NCBI GenBank assembly: GCA_964247055.1 | Contig: OZ176052.1 | Coordinates: 11,594,001-11,658,000 of the forward strand | Source: Paragordius varius | Lineage: Eukaryota; Nematomorpha | DNA length: 64,000 bases | Direction: 5' to 3' | Shown: in pieces, positions 14,201-27,538 of the stretch | How positions within the stretch are numbered: the stretch's first letter is position 1 | Layout of the letters: each line of letters starts with the position of its first letter | Program-made: the position numbers and the translations under genes | Notes under the pieces: model-generated | Told to the model about the DNA's origin: nothing | What the model saw: the letters and a program-made list of their open reading frames with translations, nothing else | Databases searched by the model: none

Positions 14201-17200
14201 TATAATGTTCCCAATTATGGCTCATTCTCATATTGTGGACTTAAGGGTAAAAATATGATTATTTAAAAGTTAACATTGTCAGATTATTTATATTGTATGT
14301 ATCCTGTTAATAAGTATCTCGATTATTTATTTCAAATTTTTTTCCATAAATATGTATATTGAAGGGCATCTAGTAATAACAATTACTAGTTATAAGATTG
14401 TTTTATAATTAATATAATTTTCATATTGCAATCTTTTATATATTGTAAGAATATAATGTCCAAAGCATTTTGCACTATTACTTATCAATTAATAATAAAA
14501 TGATTTTGAAATAATTTGATTTTGTAGACACAATTATATATATTTCAACATTAATCAATATGTTTGTTTTTCCTTTTTTATTAGAAACATTCAATTACCT
14601 AGGTACTATACATATTATATAAAACATTTTAAAATCCTTTGCACAGGTATGTGTGAGATTTTGAAGGACATTCGCATAAATAACGATTTGGGACATCCGA
14701 TGTGTGAGAATTTACGAAAGGGGGATTGGATGATGACATACATAGCTGACCGTTTAAAACAAAACCCACACACCTTTAAAGTTTATTCTAATTCCTATAC
14801 ATAATTATCTTTTTGGACTGTATTTGAAATCACTTTAAACAAATTAAACAAGTGGTTTAATGAATATATTTTTAACCATCCCAAATATATCAATTTGTCT
14901 TATTAATCAGTAATTAACGACTTTTTTTATTAAGTTTTAACAAAGTCTAATTTGATATTTTTGATGTGCCATTCAGATTGGTGAATGGTTTGGTGAGGCA
15001 TTTGATCAACTTTCCCAAATTCCACGATACTTGATTCCTTTCTACTTTGAAGCGATTGTCAATGGTGCTTATCGTGTCATTATAGACACAACTACCAAAT
15101 CATCATCAAAGTTTATAATTTATCTTTAATGAAACCTAAACCAAAAGAGAAATATTCATTTGAAAAATAAAACACCAAACATTTTCAAGCCTTAATTTTT
15201 TAGATATTAATTATCGTTTTAAATAACAAAATAAATATTAAAAATGTAAATTAATAATACATATTTCATGATTGTAAGAATTTAGTTTATGTATATTATG
15301 TCAAGGTTTTATAAAGTTTGACTGTCTTTATTTTGCTTATATCTTTATAATTTCGATTACTGTTGTTAGAGGTATATATTTATAACGAATACGGTTAAAT
15401 ATAATGGTTTAGATTTCGGTTTCAAAAATTTTTTTTATTTAGTTTCGGTTTTTTTAGTGAGAAGCTAAAGTTTCTTTTTGCGCAATGCTTTGAAAAATGA
15501 ATATACAAAAGCATTAAAAAATAAGGCGTCATTGCGTAAAAACTTAACAAAAACAAAAAATTAATTATATAAAAACCCCTTGAATCTAAAGTTGAACGAA
15601 TACGAAACAGTTTATAAACCTTTTTTGGTTTAAAGCTTTAAAAAATATTATTGGGTTTTTTCTACACATACGGTTGAGATATTTATTATCTTAACGTCAT
15701 TTCTTATACAGAGTTTTTATTCATTATATTTTGATGATATATGCACTGCATTTTTGATAATAAAAAACTCAAAGATAAGGCCTTATAATTAAAAATATAG
15801 GTTCCAAACCAACAAATTTATGCAATTTTTTAAAGTGTTTATCTTTTTGATGGAAAAATAGATTTATTGAATATGGGAGTCCATTTGCCAAAGATTTAGC
15901 TTTGTGTGCAATAGCCCTTGTTGGCCAAGTCAAATCATCGCCACTGCCAGCCCTTACAAAGGATCCTGAAAGCGAAAAAATTGAACAACTTTTTCCTTCC
16001 ATATCTGCAGGTAATATATTCACATAGAAAGCATAATTTATTTTTTATATTATTGTAGAAAAAATAGAGCGTAAATTATGCAAAATTATGGCTAAGTTTC
16101 TGTAATTTGAATACTAGGGGTCAATTTTTGAAAATTACTTTAGACTTTGGACTTTGTATGCATATTAGGGTTGGATATATGGTAAATGTTACTCAACATC
16201 TTTTCACAATCCCATATTATATTGGCTATATCGAAATATATTGGATTTGAAAATATAGTTGGCATTATGAAAAAGGGATACACTATTAGTTTTTAAATTT
16301 ACGGCGTTTTAAAAAAAATCTGTTTTACAAATAAAAATAGGTTTAAAATAAAATTTGTCCAATAATGTTTTATAGAAGTTACTTATATTAAATATTTTTT
16401 ATCCTATTAAAGGTCTTCCGCACTTTTCCGAAGGTCTCTTTCGATCTTGGGGTCGTGATACTTTTATCAGCCTGAGAGGAATGTTGCTATTAACTGGTCG
16501 CTTCGAGGAAGCAAAGTATTTAATTATATGTTAATAACACTAAAATTTAAACAAAAGCTTGTTGATTTATATTTAAAGTCTCAAATCCGAAATAAAACTA
16601 TTTTATCTCTAAAAAGTTAACATATTAAAATTTTTATTTTTGGGGATAATTATATTTACATTTGTTATATATTGGGGTTAAGTGACAATCAATTATATAT
16701 TTATTTTGTATTCAACATACTAATTACATCTACTAAAAACAATAACGATGTGAAAATATGGTGTTTTTATAAAAAATGCAACAGTTTTTTTGTCGGCCAG
16801 ATAGAAAACCTCAGTTTTCAGTATGATTACTTTCAGTACAAAATATATCAATTTTTCGAAAATATTTTTTTTGATAGACATATTATCCTGGCGTATGGAA
16901 GTTCAATGAGACACGGTCTTATACCCAACCTTGTGGGTGATGGACGCGTTGCTCGTTATAATTGTCGGGATGCTATTTGGTGGTGGCTTCAATCCATACA
17001 AGATTATTGTGAAACCTTGAATTACATTAAAGTAATTTTAAATTTTATAAATGAGTGATTTAAGTATGTTTGCACTAATAGATAAATATAAAGTTGATTA
17101 TATATTTTCATATAAAATCAAATATAAACATGTTATTTATATTGTGAGAAGTTTTATGATTTTGTGTGAGAAACACCATTTTATACATGCCAATTTTAAA

Positions 17201-18552
17201 TATAATAACTTAATTAATTGTAATTATTACTAGGTAACGGTAACACAAAAGAAAGCATCGACAAACATTTGGGAAGCAAACAATGCTTTGGGTAGACTGC
17301 CTGAAAATTATGAATTATTGAAAACTAAACTAACTCGCATGTATCCTGCCGATGACTCCCCTCCCCAAGAACCGGGAAAATTTGTAACAAACTACAGTTT
17401 AAATAAAATTTAGCTTGCCTTACAAAATTTTTACAAAAAAAATTAATATGATAAGTTACAACATACATCACGGAATCTAATTTTTTGGTAAAGAGTCGAA
17501 ACTTTAATAGTAAAAAAATGACAATAATTATTTTAACTTGATCTTTTTTTAATACCTTAAATACGGGTTCGTTTGGTTAGTTTTAAAGAATATAAAAAAG
17601 TAAAATTGTAAAAATATATAGTTGACCTATTAATCTGAAGAACATTGTTTATGGGGATCTTTATTTGAAAAAATTTGCAATACAAATAATTGACATACAA
17701 TTGAATTAATTTTCGTTGATAGATGCAACCGTTGTGTGATATGATACATGAAAGTTTAACTAAACACGCTCAAGGCCTTAAATTTAGAGAGAGGAATGCA
17801 GGTCCCGCCATTGACAACAATATGTCTGATTTAGGTGGTTTTACATGTTATTTAATAATTGCGAATCTATTTATGAATTCTGGGGTATATATCTCACAAG
17901 TGTAATACTCTAGTTTTCTCAATAGCCTTCGCGGTATGCATTTTTTAAATAAACAGTACCGTAAAAATAATTTTTTATTTATGATTCGTATCAGGCTTTT
18001 TTAACATTTTTATATTGGTGTTATTTTTAATGTACAGTAGCTTAAAGTGGTTTGATGTTTTTACAAGCTATCATAATGAATGAATAATATTTTTTATCTA
18101 TATCAAAATTTTTAAATATTGTTTAAAATTAGTCCAGGAGTATAATGTTTCATTTCTTAGATATGGGGTTGGATGAGGGTTTAACTGTAATCGTTCGCGA
18201 TATAAATATTTTTTGTTATACTTTAAATAATATTTATTCCCTTAGGTTTCAATAACAGTATTGGAGTTGATTGGAAAACAGGATTTGTAATTGGAGGAAA
18301 TCAATATAATTGTGGAACATGGATGGATAAAATGGGAAGCTCTCAATTGGCTGGGAATAAAGGTGTTCCTGCTACCCCACGGTTATTTTTATATGTTATA
18401 CCACACGTTTTATTGTAAACGTATTATAAAATTTATCTGAAGTTTTAGTTAATGCGAATTATTTAATTTTATAAATGTAAAATAATACTGACGAATAATC
18501 TATAAATGTTAAAATGTTGAGGTACCTTCCATATATATATATATATATATAA

Positions 18553-18597
<45 letters not shown>

Positions 18598-21500
18598 GAT
18601 GTTTAAAAAGGCTATAATCTTGTAACAATATTATCGTTCTTAAAATTTCATATGTAATTTTATTTTTTAAATTATTATTTTTGTTTGAAGAGATGGGTCA
18701 GCCGTAGAAATCGTGGCTTTATGCAAAAGTGCTTTGAGATGGCTCATAAAAATGAAAGAACTTGGATTTTATCCTTATGACACGGTTAATCGAACAGATC
18801 CACTTTCTGCCGGTATGGTTTTACGTTCATTTTGTGAAAATAATTTAGAAAACAGATATTTTTCCGAATTAATTAAATTGTTTAAATATTGGCTAAGATA
18901 CGAAAAGAATCAATATTAATGATTAAAATTTTACCATCCAACTGGCTTCCGAACATTTTATGTTAACATTAAACAGCTTCATATGTCATTATCTCAATCA
19001 AAAGGGAATATTAAAACCACAGAATTTTTATTATAAAAAATAGTCAGTCGTCCAATTTTAAAAGCTGCTCATTTAATATAAAATAACTTTGATTTTGAGT
19101 CATTTACGCCTTATATTTTTATTATATTTTTAGAAGCCCAAAATTTAACAGCCAAAGACAAAACTATTACACTAAAGGCTTGGGATGAATTAATTTCCCA
19201 AAACTTTGAACGACATTACTGGATTCAACCGCTAGAAAAGTTTGTCCTTGAAGGCGAAGAAATTATCGATAATGATGGTCGTCGAAGACCCAGTGTTGGT
19301 ATATAAACCTTTAAAAAATCTTATTTTTTTGTTATATCAAAATTATTTTTTTACCTTTATTATGCATGGGTATATATATATATATATAAAATTGTAAATT
19401 TAAGTAATCATAGACATATTAGTCGTTTTGTTCAAATATACTTATACCTTACATCTTAATTATAAGATAATATGAATTGTACATGCACATGGGTAAAATT
19501 TGTAATATAATCATTTACAAAAGTTACAGAATTTCACATTTCAATAATGTAAATGTGATATTTGGCTATCCTAATGCGAAAAAAATAATTTATTATCAAA
19601 TCAACTAGATGTCATCATTTATTTCCTCATAAATTTCCATAATTAATAACGACAATTTATTTATAGTAACTCAGGATCCAAGTAAACTGCCATCCTCACC
19701 CCTTCCCATACGTGAACTCGTTAAAAAGGACGATGGTGCGTGCATTTGTGCAGATGATGTTGAATCCAACAAATATATAAATCGCAGAGCAATCTATAAG
19801 GATACTCATGGCTCCAGTCAACCATGGACCGATTATCAATTGAGATGCAATTTCCCTGTTGCTATGGTCGTTGTAAGAGCTCTCTATTCCAATTTTATAC
19901 ATGTTTTTTAGAGTTTTTTAAGGTCGTTTATTGTATATAGTCAAACTTTTTTATGCGTTCTTTTTTGTAAGTAACCCCTTTTTATTTTTTTAAAAAGCTA
20001 TTATATTTCTTAACCTAATTGTGTATTTTTTGTTGACAATGATCCTTCTGTATAAATTAAGTTTTAAGGGAGACTCAAATACATTTATTATGACGCATTT
20101 TTAATTAAAAGTGTTTATTTATATTTTGTGAATATTGTATATTTATATTTGTTTGTTTATTCTCATTTAAGGCACCCGAATTATTTAACTCCGAAAACGC
20201 TTGGAAAGCTTTGAAAATAGTTGAAGATGTTCTTTTAGGCCCTCTGGGGATAAAGACGCTTGACCCATCGTAAGATAATCGAACTTTAGTTATATATACC
20301 ATTTACAGTTCAAATTCACCCTTGAATTTAAATTTACCCTTGAACAATTCAAATTCACCCACTAACAATTTAAATTCACCCTTAAACAATTTAAATTCAC
20401 CCTAAAAATTAATTATGTGTTTTCGAACTAAAATAACTCATTATTAATAAGAAATATATCTTTGTGGCATAGTTTATTATTTTTTCAGTATTATTTTAAT
20501 TTAAAACAAAATATTTTATTTTTTAAAAATATATAAAAATATTGGTAATTTTTATTCTAAAAACATATATTTTATTTGAGGGTGAATTTGAATTGTTTAA
20601 GGGTGAATTTGAATTGTTCAAGGGTGAATTTGAATTGTTCAAAGGTGAATTTGAATTGTTCAAGGGTGAATTTGTTTAAAGGTGAATTTGAATTGTTTAA
20701 GGGTGAATTTGAATTATAAATGGTATATTAACTAACATTGAAACAGTAGCAACAATAAAAAAATTTAAGTTTTAACTTGTAAAATATCGATTTTCTAATA
20801 TAAATTCTTTTACAGGCTTGTTTTTATATCTTTGTATAAACGGGTCTACAATTTTTAATTTATGCTTCATGTATATTTATATTTTATTTTAATTCTTAAG
20901 GGATTGGGCTTACAACGGATTCTATGATAATGACAATAATTCTAATGATTACAAAATTGCTCATGGATTTAATTACCATCAAGGGCCGGTAACACTTTTT
21001 CTATTTTTATACACAATTTCAATTGTAAAAATAAATATCTCAATGTTCGCTTAGGAATGGTTATGGCCAGTCGGATATTTTTATCGTGCAAAATTGTATT
21101 TTGCACAAAAGTTACAAAAAACGGATCCACATTTATATGTGCACACCATACATTGGATTAAGGAAAAATTGGCACCCCATTATGAGGTTTGAATGTCATT
21201 AAAATATTTAAACTATACCTTTATAATAATACGCATTAAAAATGGGAAAGACGGGAACCTAGAATTTTATATGTGTAAAATTCAATACTAAATATCCGTC
21301 ATTTTCTCCAAATATTATCATATTTTTTATATAACTTATGTGATTTGAGTAATTTTTCATTAACCTAATTATATATGTAGAAAGAGAAATCAAGAAAAAA
21401 AATAGAATGTATTGATTACCTTATAAAGTTACAGTTTAGACCACTTTCCACATTTTATATCATTTTATACAGATTTGTTTTTATAAAATAAATGAACTAT

Positions 21501-21796
21501 TTTATCTAATGCAATTTAATCGTAATTAAATATGTGTTTAATCATTACGCAAAATGAAGCCTAACTATTTGAATAATTTTATTTTATATTATTAATATTA
21601 GATGTTAAAAAAGGCACCTTGGTACGGACTCCCTGAGTTAACGCAAGAAAATGGGCGAGAATGTATTTTTGGGTGCTATATACAGGCTTGGAGTACTTCA
21701 GCTATATTAGAAACATTGTTTGACATGCGAACTTACAGCATAATAAACCCTGACAATATTGTTGAAACAAATATTCCAAAGGATAGATTAATTTAA
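2203..21796 (+). CDS. AGL: glycogen debranching enzyme, complete, 38 exons
   Basis: Bifunctional cytosolic enzyme: 4-alpha-glucanotransferase plus amylo-1,6-glucosidase, clearing branch stubs left by glycogen phosphorylase. All 38 exon phases agree and give about 1,922 residues; human AGL has 1,532. Exons: 2203-2311, 2340-2613, 2691-2762, 2950-3165, 3421-3761, 4163-4330, 4773-4941, 5804-5945, 6472-6580, 7122-7363, 7794-7924, 8470-8638, 9341-9502, 9941-10064, 10576-10739, 10874-10975, 11411-11498, 11583-11650, 12009-12165, 13024-13279, 13537-13701, 13791-13895, 14092-14246, 14647-14780, 14977-15110, 15862-16010, 16413-16515, 16878-17031, 17234-17383, 17723-17837, 18246-18381, 18691-18812, 19134-19298, 19667-19872, 20172-20269, 20901-20988, 21055-21186, 21602-21796. 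Transferase motifs: [12 protein letters not shown] (exon 13), [10 protein letters not shown] (14), FMDQTHDN (15). Glucosidase motifs: SWGRDTF (27), CGTWMDKMG (31), [11 protein letters not shown] (36/37), GLPELTQ (38). Extra length is mainly polar insertions near residues 130-240 and 325-400. The start follows an in-frame stop at 2191; ATG 2233 is an alternative start that fits the human length better. Confidence 0.97.
2312..2339 (+). other. 28-nt intron 1 of AGL
   Basis: The frame carrying [11 protein letters not shown] and the frame carrying [12 protein letters not shown] are joined by removing exactly 28 nt that begin GT and end TATAG. The join gives G-S between the two blocks and matches the continuous human segment, where RLEQG is followed by FRLGPTLQGK. 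No other donor-acceptor pair nearby restores both conserved halves. The tract is AT-rich like the longer introns of the gene. Confidence 0.85.
4977..5095. mobile_element. 119-bp hairpin MITE in AGL intron 7
   Basis: The element begins TATACCATTTTTCA and ends TGAAAATGGTATA. Its two halves are imperfect inverted repeats over roughly 50 bp each (blocks AACTTTTT, GCAA and ATTTACC pair across the centre). It has no coding capacity. The terminal TATACCATTTT is the same as in the elements at 20295 and 47716, and the TA at each edge is compatible with TA target duplication. Confidence 0.7.
12545..12982. mobile_element. MITE with palindromic termini, AGL intron 19
   Basis: About 438 bp with inverted ends: the left end reads TTCGATTCAAATTGGGGTA and the right end, reverse-complemented, reads TTCGATTCAATTTGGGTA. 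Each end also contains its own small palindrome (GGGGTA - near TAA - TACCCC). The whole element matches, in reverse orientation, 43911-44604, including the internal block with TGCCATGGTTTT. It stops 41 bases before the exon 20 start at 13024. It is the largest identified insert in this 858-nt intron and carries no transposase. Confidence 0.8.
18531..18593. repeat. (AT)n microsatellite, AGL intron 31
   Basis: Near-pure AT dinucleotide repeat of about 60 bp, interrupted once by AAATG. Confidence 0.95.
20295..20726. mobile_element. MITE with 21-bp repeat arms, AGL intron 35
   Basis: About 432 bp bounded by TATACCATTT and AAATGGTATA. The left arm holds about five copies and the right arm about seven copies of a 21-bp unit (core TTCAAATTCACCC on the left, GGGTGAATTTGAATTG on the right), so the arms are inverted with respect to each other. 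The AT-rich centre (about 20410-20575) is unique. A degraded relative lies at 47443-47715. Transcribed as part of the AGL pre-mRNA it would form a long hairpin. Confidence 0.8.
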
Positions 21797-23508
21797 CATA
21801 TCCAAAATTATGTTTTAGCGTTTAATAATTTACAATTAATCATTACTAATAGGTGTAAAAACATATTTTATAATTTAAGAAATGCAATTGTATATATTTT
21901 ACTCTAAAGAATACTACTTATAATTTAAGTTTATATATAGAGTGCAATGTTAATACAAATTTATTATCTGTCCATAGAATATTATATAAAAGATATTAAA
22001 ATAAAATTAAATAATTAGTTATAAAATTAAATTTGGCCATGTGATATATATATATATATATTTTAGTCAATTAATATATAACCTGTACATGAAAAATATT
22101 GAATGTATATAATAATTCAAAATTATCAATAAATTGTTTGATATTAATTTATGATTCTCCTAATTTCTTGATTGATTGATTTGCATTTATTCGATATCTT
22201 TGCCATTGATTGCGATTAATGTTAGGTTACATAGCTTTTTAATAACTTTCATCCGTCTTTTCATTGGTCCCTTGTGCTATACATTCTATAATTATTAATA
22301 AAACATTTTTTTTCCTTCCCATTTGCACTCATAACATGCGCAAAAAAGACTATTTTATTTTATACTCTTCAATAGATTCCTTCTGGTTTGTTTGCAATCA
22401 AAACCTTGTCAATACTAATTTTATTATACCATTTATCTGTGATAACCTCCTCCACAGCCGTTAGCTTGAAAGCGTTTAAAGCCATTTTATTTGCTTATTT
22501 TACGGATGGACTATATAAGTTACTCAATTTTTATATTTGCAATTTATATTTTAGAACCAATAAAATTATATCGGTCATATTTCTTAAACCGATTTGCCTG
22601 ATAAAAACATTATCCTTGGGCTGATCATGCGTTTACTAGTATAAAAGAGACTGCTTCAAAAGGCGGAGCAATACCCATAAAACATATAACCTGATTTGGG
22701 AGGCTCTAAATTGTCCAAAATAAAAAACTCTAATTAAGAAGATTTGCTACGCCACTAGCTTCCAACACACAATATTTAAGTAATTTTGGATAAAAATGCG
22801 AAGTTATTAATTGTCATATGATTTTTAAACAACTTAATCAGAAATCCAACTTAAAAATTTTATATATTAATAATTTTGCATTTACAGAATATTCAAAGGA
22901 ATCTTTGAGTATTTACATAATATGAGTAACAGCCCCTTCTTACTAACGTTTGATTTTATATTAGCAATAAATAAAATTTCACATCTCTTTTATTTTTTGT
23001 CTTTGGTGAATACCGCTGTCAATATCTTTGCAATCTAGCCAAAAATACCCTAAAAGGCAGAAATAATTTTTTTAATTGGTGCAAAGCCTTAATAAATTAA
23101 AGAACAAGGTTTAAATAATTTTTTAGCATTACTTACTCGGAAAATATTATATATAACACAACATTAGTTGGTAAATCATCCGTACTCTAATAGTTACGCT
23201 TGTCATTTATTAAATGCGATGTTTTATTTTAACTCACAAATTTTCGATATAATTTTAAATTTTTTATCAAAGCTCAAAGCATGGTAGGCAAAATAATAAA
23301 AAACATTATTTACTCACAATCACCAATTTTAATATTTAAAATGTATTAATTATTGTCTGCTAACACAATGACCTAATACCTCTAATAGTTATTAATAAGC
23401 ATGTTATCAAAAAGATTAGTGTATAATATAAAAAAATGATAATTAACGTCTAAAGTATTTGCATAAAAAAGATTTAGACTTTATTTATTGAGCGTTTTTT
23501 AGAAAGTA
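21797..23508. other. convergent intergenic region AGL / KLHL10
   Basis: Space between the 3' ends of AGL (+) and KLHL10 (-). An AATAAA for AGL lies at about 22000-22005. Short open frames here have no coding character. No repeat family was recognised apart from short AT tracts. Confidence 0.6.
23479..23489 (-). terminator. polyadenylation signal of KLHL10
   Basis: On the minus strand the sequence reads AATAAATAAAG, starting about 20 bases after the KLHL10 stop codon. Confidence 0.6.
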
Positions 23509-24791
23509 TCATAAATGTGTTTCTAAGCCAACTTGTCCATGGTAGGTGTATTGTCGCGAATTTTTTAAACCATATACCACGCAAGCACCTAAAGCGCTTC
23601 TTCGTATGTTCATATTACTGCAAGTGCTCCATCGATTTTCTTCCGGATCATATTTTTCCATCAACGAAATCGTTGTATTGCCTAAAAAAATAATCATTTT
23701 CAAATGTTGATTATGGATATTATAGATTGTTTGCCTTAATTTTAACATTAAACTGTCATATATTTGACAGCTAAAATGCAATTTAAAACCTAGATATTAT
23801 CATTTGCTAGAATGTGTTGAATCATACGTATGTTTTACAAGTTTTTATTTCATTTGGGCTATATTTAATGCTAAGGGTATTAAGGGAGGCTTAAATTTGT
23901 TTCTTTAACGAAATTCATTCAAATTAGGCAAACAATGTTGCATAGATACTTTGACTAAATTTGGAGTTGGCCAGTCGCAAAAATTTGAAGTTGTACAAAA
24001 CATTATAAAATCTTACAGTAAATATGAATTTATACGGACAAAACGCAAAAATATAAAGATATTATTTTCTAAAATAAATCCATACTTTTTAATCTTGATT
24101 TTTTTAATATGGCTCATTCTTTTAAACTTTAAAGTATAGAATAGAGATGTATGCCAGTAACACTATCAATTACGTATTTTACGATTGTTATTAAATGACT
24201 TTAATAGGATAAATTAAGGTTTGAGAAAGTATGGTTGTCTTTTGAAAAAAAATTGTCTTTATATTTTTACATTTTTTCCGTATAATTTCAATTTTTAGTG
24301 TACTTTCCAAAATTAAAAAAAATAACACAAACAGTCATTTGAACGTTTACAGTAGATTATTAAAATATTGGATAGTACAAGTCAACAGAAGTGAAAATGA
24401 CCTGTACTATAAATATTCCGATTGCAAAATAGCGTAAACTGAATCGCAACAATGGCTACTAAGTCATCAAGAATCTAATGTCCATCGACATTGAAAAATG
24501 GGTAAAATGATAAAAATTCTCCAAGTTAATGCGATTTACTACCATTATGCACTCAAGCCATAGAAAAAACGGCCAGTGTATAAGAAAGAAATGATAAAAT
24601 ATGTCAGGATGATAATAATGGCCCGTTTTTTGCAAAAAAACTATATAGCATGTACATAAAATATTTGTGAATAGAGGGGGTTACCCTCGAAAAAAAGCGA
24701 GTTTCCGATTTAAACACTAAATGTTACACAAACCAGGCATTATCATTTAAAAGATATGATTATCATAAAAAATGACATTTATAAGAAAAAA

Positions 24792-24844
<53 letters not shown>

Positions 24845-27538
24845 AAAAACTAAAAGGAAAATTTAAACCAATGAATTAAATTATTTAATTATTAGACCAG
24901 AACCACCCAAAATAATACCATTGAATCCTCCGATAGCATAAAGTGTTCCTTCCATTTGTAACAGCGTAAAATTACTCCTTGGACAAATCATATTAGCTAT
25001 TTCTCTCCACTCATCCGTAACAGGATCATAACATTCACCTTAAAAATTAGAACTATATTATCTAAATTTTAAAGACTAGGTATTTATGCCAACAGTAGAA
25101 TGAAATTGATCGCTTCCAATGACTAAAAAAAAATCTAGTATTAATTGAAAATCAAAAAATAACCATACCTGAATGTAACCTTTGAGTTCCATTAAAGCCT
25201 CCAACTACATAAAGCAAGTTTTTATGGATAACACATCTGACGCCTGTTCTTGGTGACAGCATTTCTCTAATCAAAACCCATTGTTCAATGTTTGTATCAA
25301 AATATTCGGCAGTATTGGATATATCCTGTCCGTTAAAACCTCCGACGATGAAAACCTTATCTAAAAGGAGGAAAAATTGTAATTGTAGGATTTCTTATAT
25401 TTTATATGTTTTTAGGACACCGCTTACAATTTCTTATAAATTGGGAAAAATTATTCCACCCAGAAATGGACTGAAATATGAAAATAACGCATAGTTTTTA
25501 ACTATATATTGGGTTTATATCCAATTATAACGGCATCATATTTATGATTAGTTTTAGAAAAATTTACAGACAATAAAAAAAGTTAAAACGACATAATATA
25601 CCTTTGAGTGTTGCTGCACAAGCATCACTTCTTTCTCTGTGCATATTTCCTGGTAACATGGTCCATTGGTTTCTAGCAGGGTCATATCTCTCCCCACATG
25701 AAAGTCGGGAGATTCCATTGAATCCACCCAGCGCATAAATCTGTCCTTTACAAACTGTCACACTTACGTAACATCGGGGTTTATGCATAGGTGCTGCCAA
25801 AGACCATTCTTCCGTTTCTGCATCAAATTTCTGGACCATGTTAAAGTAATCGGTCCCGTCGTAACCGCCAATGACATAAATCAAGCTATTGACATAGACC
25901 ATCCCGTGATAAGCTGGGCGGACGGTTGTAAGATTCGTATCACTGCAAATGAACCATCGATCAGTCCGCGCATCGTAGGTCTCCATGAAATTTGTTGTGC
26001 TCCCAGTACTCCAACCACCCATGGCAAAAATTATTTCATAAGGGATGCTTGAAAACAGGAAGATATGTGTAAAAAAATTCTATGTTTGGATTAACCAATG
26101 TAAAATATAGGGCCCCTTCGAAAAGTTTTATTTCACAAATTACTTATCAGTTAATGCATTTTGTTTATTAAATTTAATTAATGTATCATAAATTTTAAGT
26201 CATTTATTTGAAAAATGGTTAACATCATATAAAACCCCACTTTACAACTCAGCCTCGTTAAAATTTACTATTACTAGTTCCGGTTGTACTTTTTCGGCCT
26301 GATGAAACTTAACAAAAATAACAGTGACTGAAACTGTTTGCCGGGACTTAATTATTACAGGATGGCGTGAACCAGTCCACCCATACCACCTTATCTCGCC
26401 ATTATAAAAAATGGTTTAAATTAACAAATAAATTTGTCAGTACAAAACAATATCGTTGTAAAATTTTAACAAAACGAAGTGGAATATACAAATGAAAGGC
26501 GTCGGCATCCGATATAAAAAAATTTAAACAAGGAAAAATTACATGTTTTACTTACCGAGGTCTTGAATATGTAAAGTTGAAACTTGTATCATTCGATTCG
26601 GTATTATTTGTTTGCAAATTTTTTGCATACTTTTGAGCTTCTAACATATAATTGCGACTAAAATCGGATCTTAGCGCTTCCAAATAGTATGGATTAGTCA
26701 TGAGCGTTTTTGAGCAATATTCGAAGGAGAGTAAACCAAGGCGTACACTTTTAATTAAATTTGCGCATAAAGATTTCCGTTCTTTCGGGCAACTGTGGAT
26801 CCAATTAATGAGACTTTCAAAAACGATTTGTTCATTTTTGACATTGAGTTCATCATCACTCAGCAAATCTATCATATCGTGTTCCTCAAGTTGTTTGAAT
26901 TCAAGCGAGGAGCGTACAGACATAAATTGACACAAAATATATTTACGAACTAGATCGGTAGTCGATTTCATGCCTGATTTTTTGCACAACTTATATATGC
27001 CTAAAGCATTTTCGGGTTCAATCGCGTTAAGTAAATAGTTACCACATTGGTTTAGTATATCTTGAATATGGAATTGATTGGCATAAATCACTAGGGACTG
27101 GCAATTCTCATGCGTAATCTCAAGTGGAAGCTTATGGGACTGTTTTATAAAATTTTGTATGACACAATCAGGCACATTTTTAAGCTGTAGTATGGGTATA
27201 TATTTGTCGTCACCATAAGCATTTCCTTTTACTCCAATGTCGGACGGTGTAATTCCATTCAATTTTTTATCTCTTCGAAGTTGTTTTGCTTTAGTGGTAG
27301 CAAGTTTACATAAAATCTCAAACACTGGGCTAATTGTTGCAAGAGCGACGATTGGGACACTGTGCAAAGTTCCATTACACGATTCTAATAAGATAAGGTT
27401 GTTAACATTGTTTGTTTCACATAATACTGGCAAAGACTCTTTTTTTCGTTTTTTATAGGTAGGGTTGTTAACATTTTTATATGATTCCTCGTTTACATTT
27501 AATGAAAAAACTTTTGAACTCATTAAATAAAATTTCAA
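23509..27538 (-). CDS. KLHL10: kelch-like protein 10, 5 exons
   Basis: Substrate adaptor for Cullin-3 ubiquitin ligases; KLHL10 acts in spermatids in mammals and in sperm individualisation in flies (known of the family). Exons in coding order: 27538-26556, 26047-25602, 25360-25169, 25038-24919, 23681-23509; all phases agree and give 637 residues (human 608). Residues about 35-165 are a divergent BTB domain with an insertion, about 170-300 a BACK domain (WIHSCPKERKS, SVRLGLLSFEYC), followed by six kelch repeats: FAMGGWSTGS, YVIGGYDGTD, YALGGFNG, FIVGGFNG, YVVGGFNG, YAIGGFNG. The link RPRIPYEIIFA and the segment MHKPRCYVSVTV match human KLHL10 closely, which separates it from other KLHL proteins. 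The start could also be the second Met (MSSKVF). An (AT)n tract sits in the last intron. Confidence 0.93.
24795..24840. repeat. (AT)n microsatellite, KLHL10 intron 4
   Basis: Uninterrupted AT dinucleotide repeat, about 46 bp, between exons 4 and 5 of KLHL10. Confidence 0.95.

Noticed and set aside
21602-21796. Possible loss of a catalytic residue in AGL, because human CETQAWS reads CYIQAWS here
   Set aside because: As far as I recall, bacterial and archaeal relatives also lack Glu at this position, and the nearby GLPEL glutamate is kept, so loss of activity is not supported.
22264-22624. Overlapping plus-strand open frames between AGL and KLHL10
   Set aside because: They are AT-rich, lack splice context or recognisable protein sequence, and lie between two convergent 3' ends.
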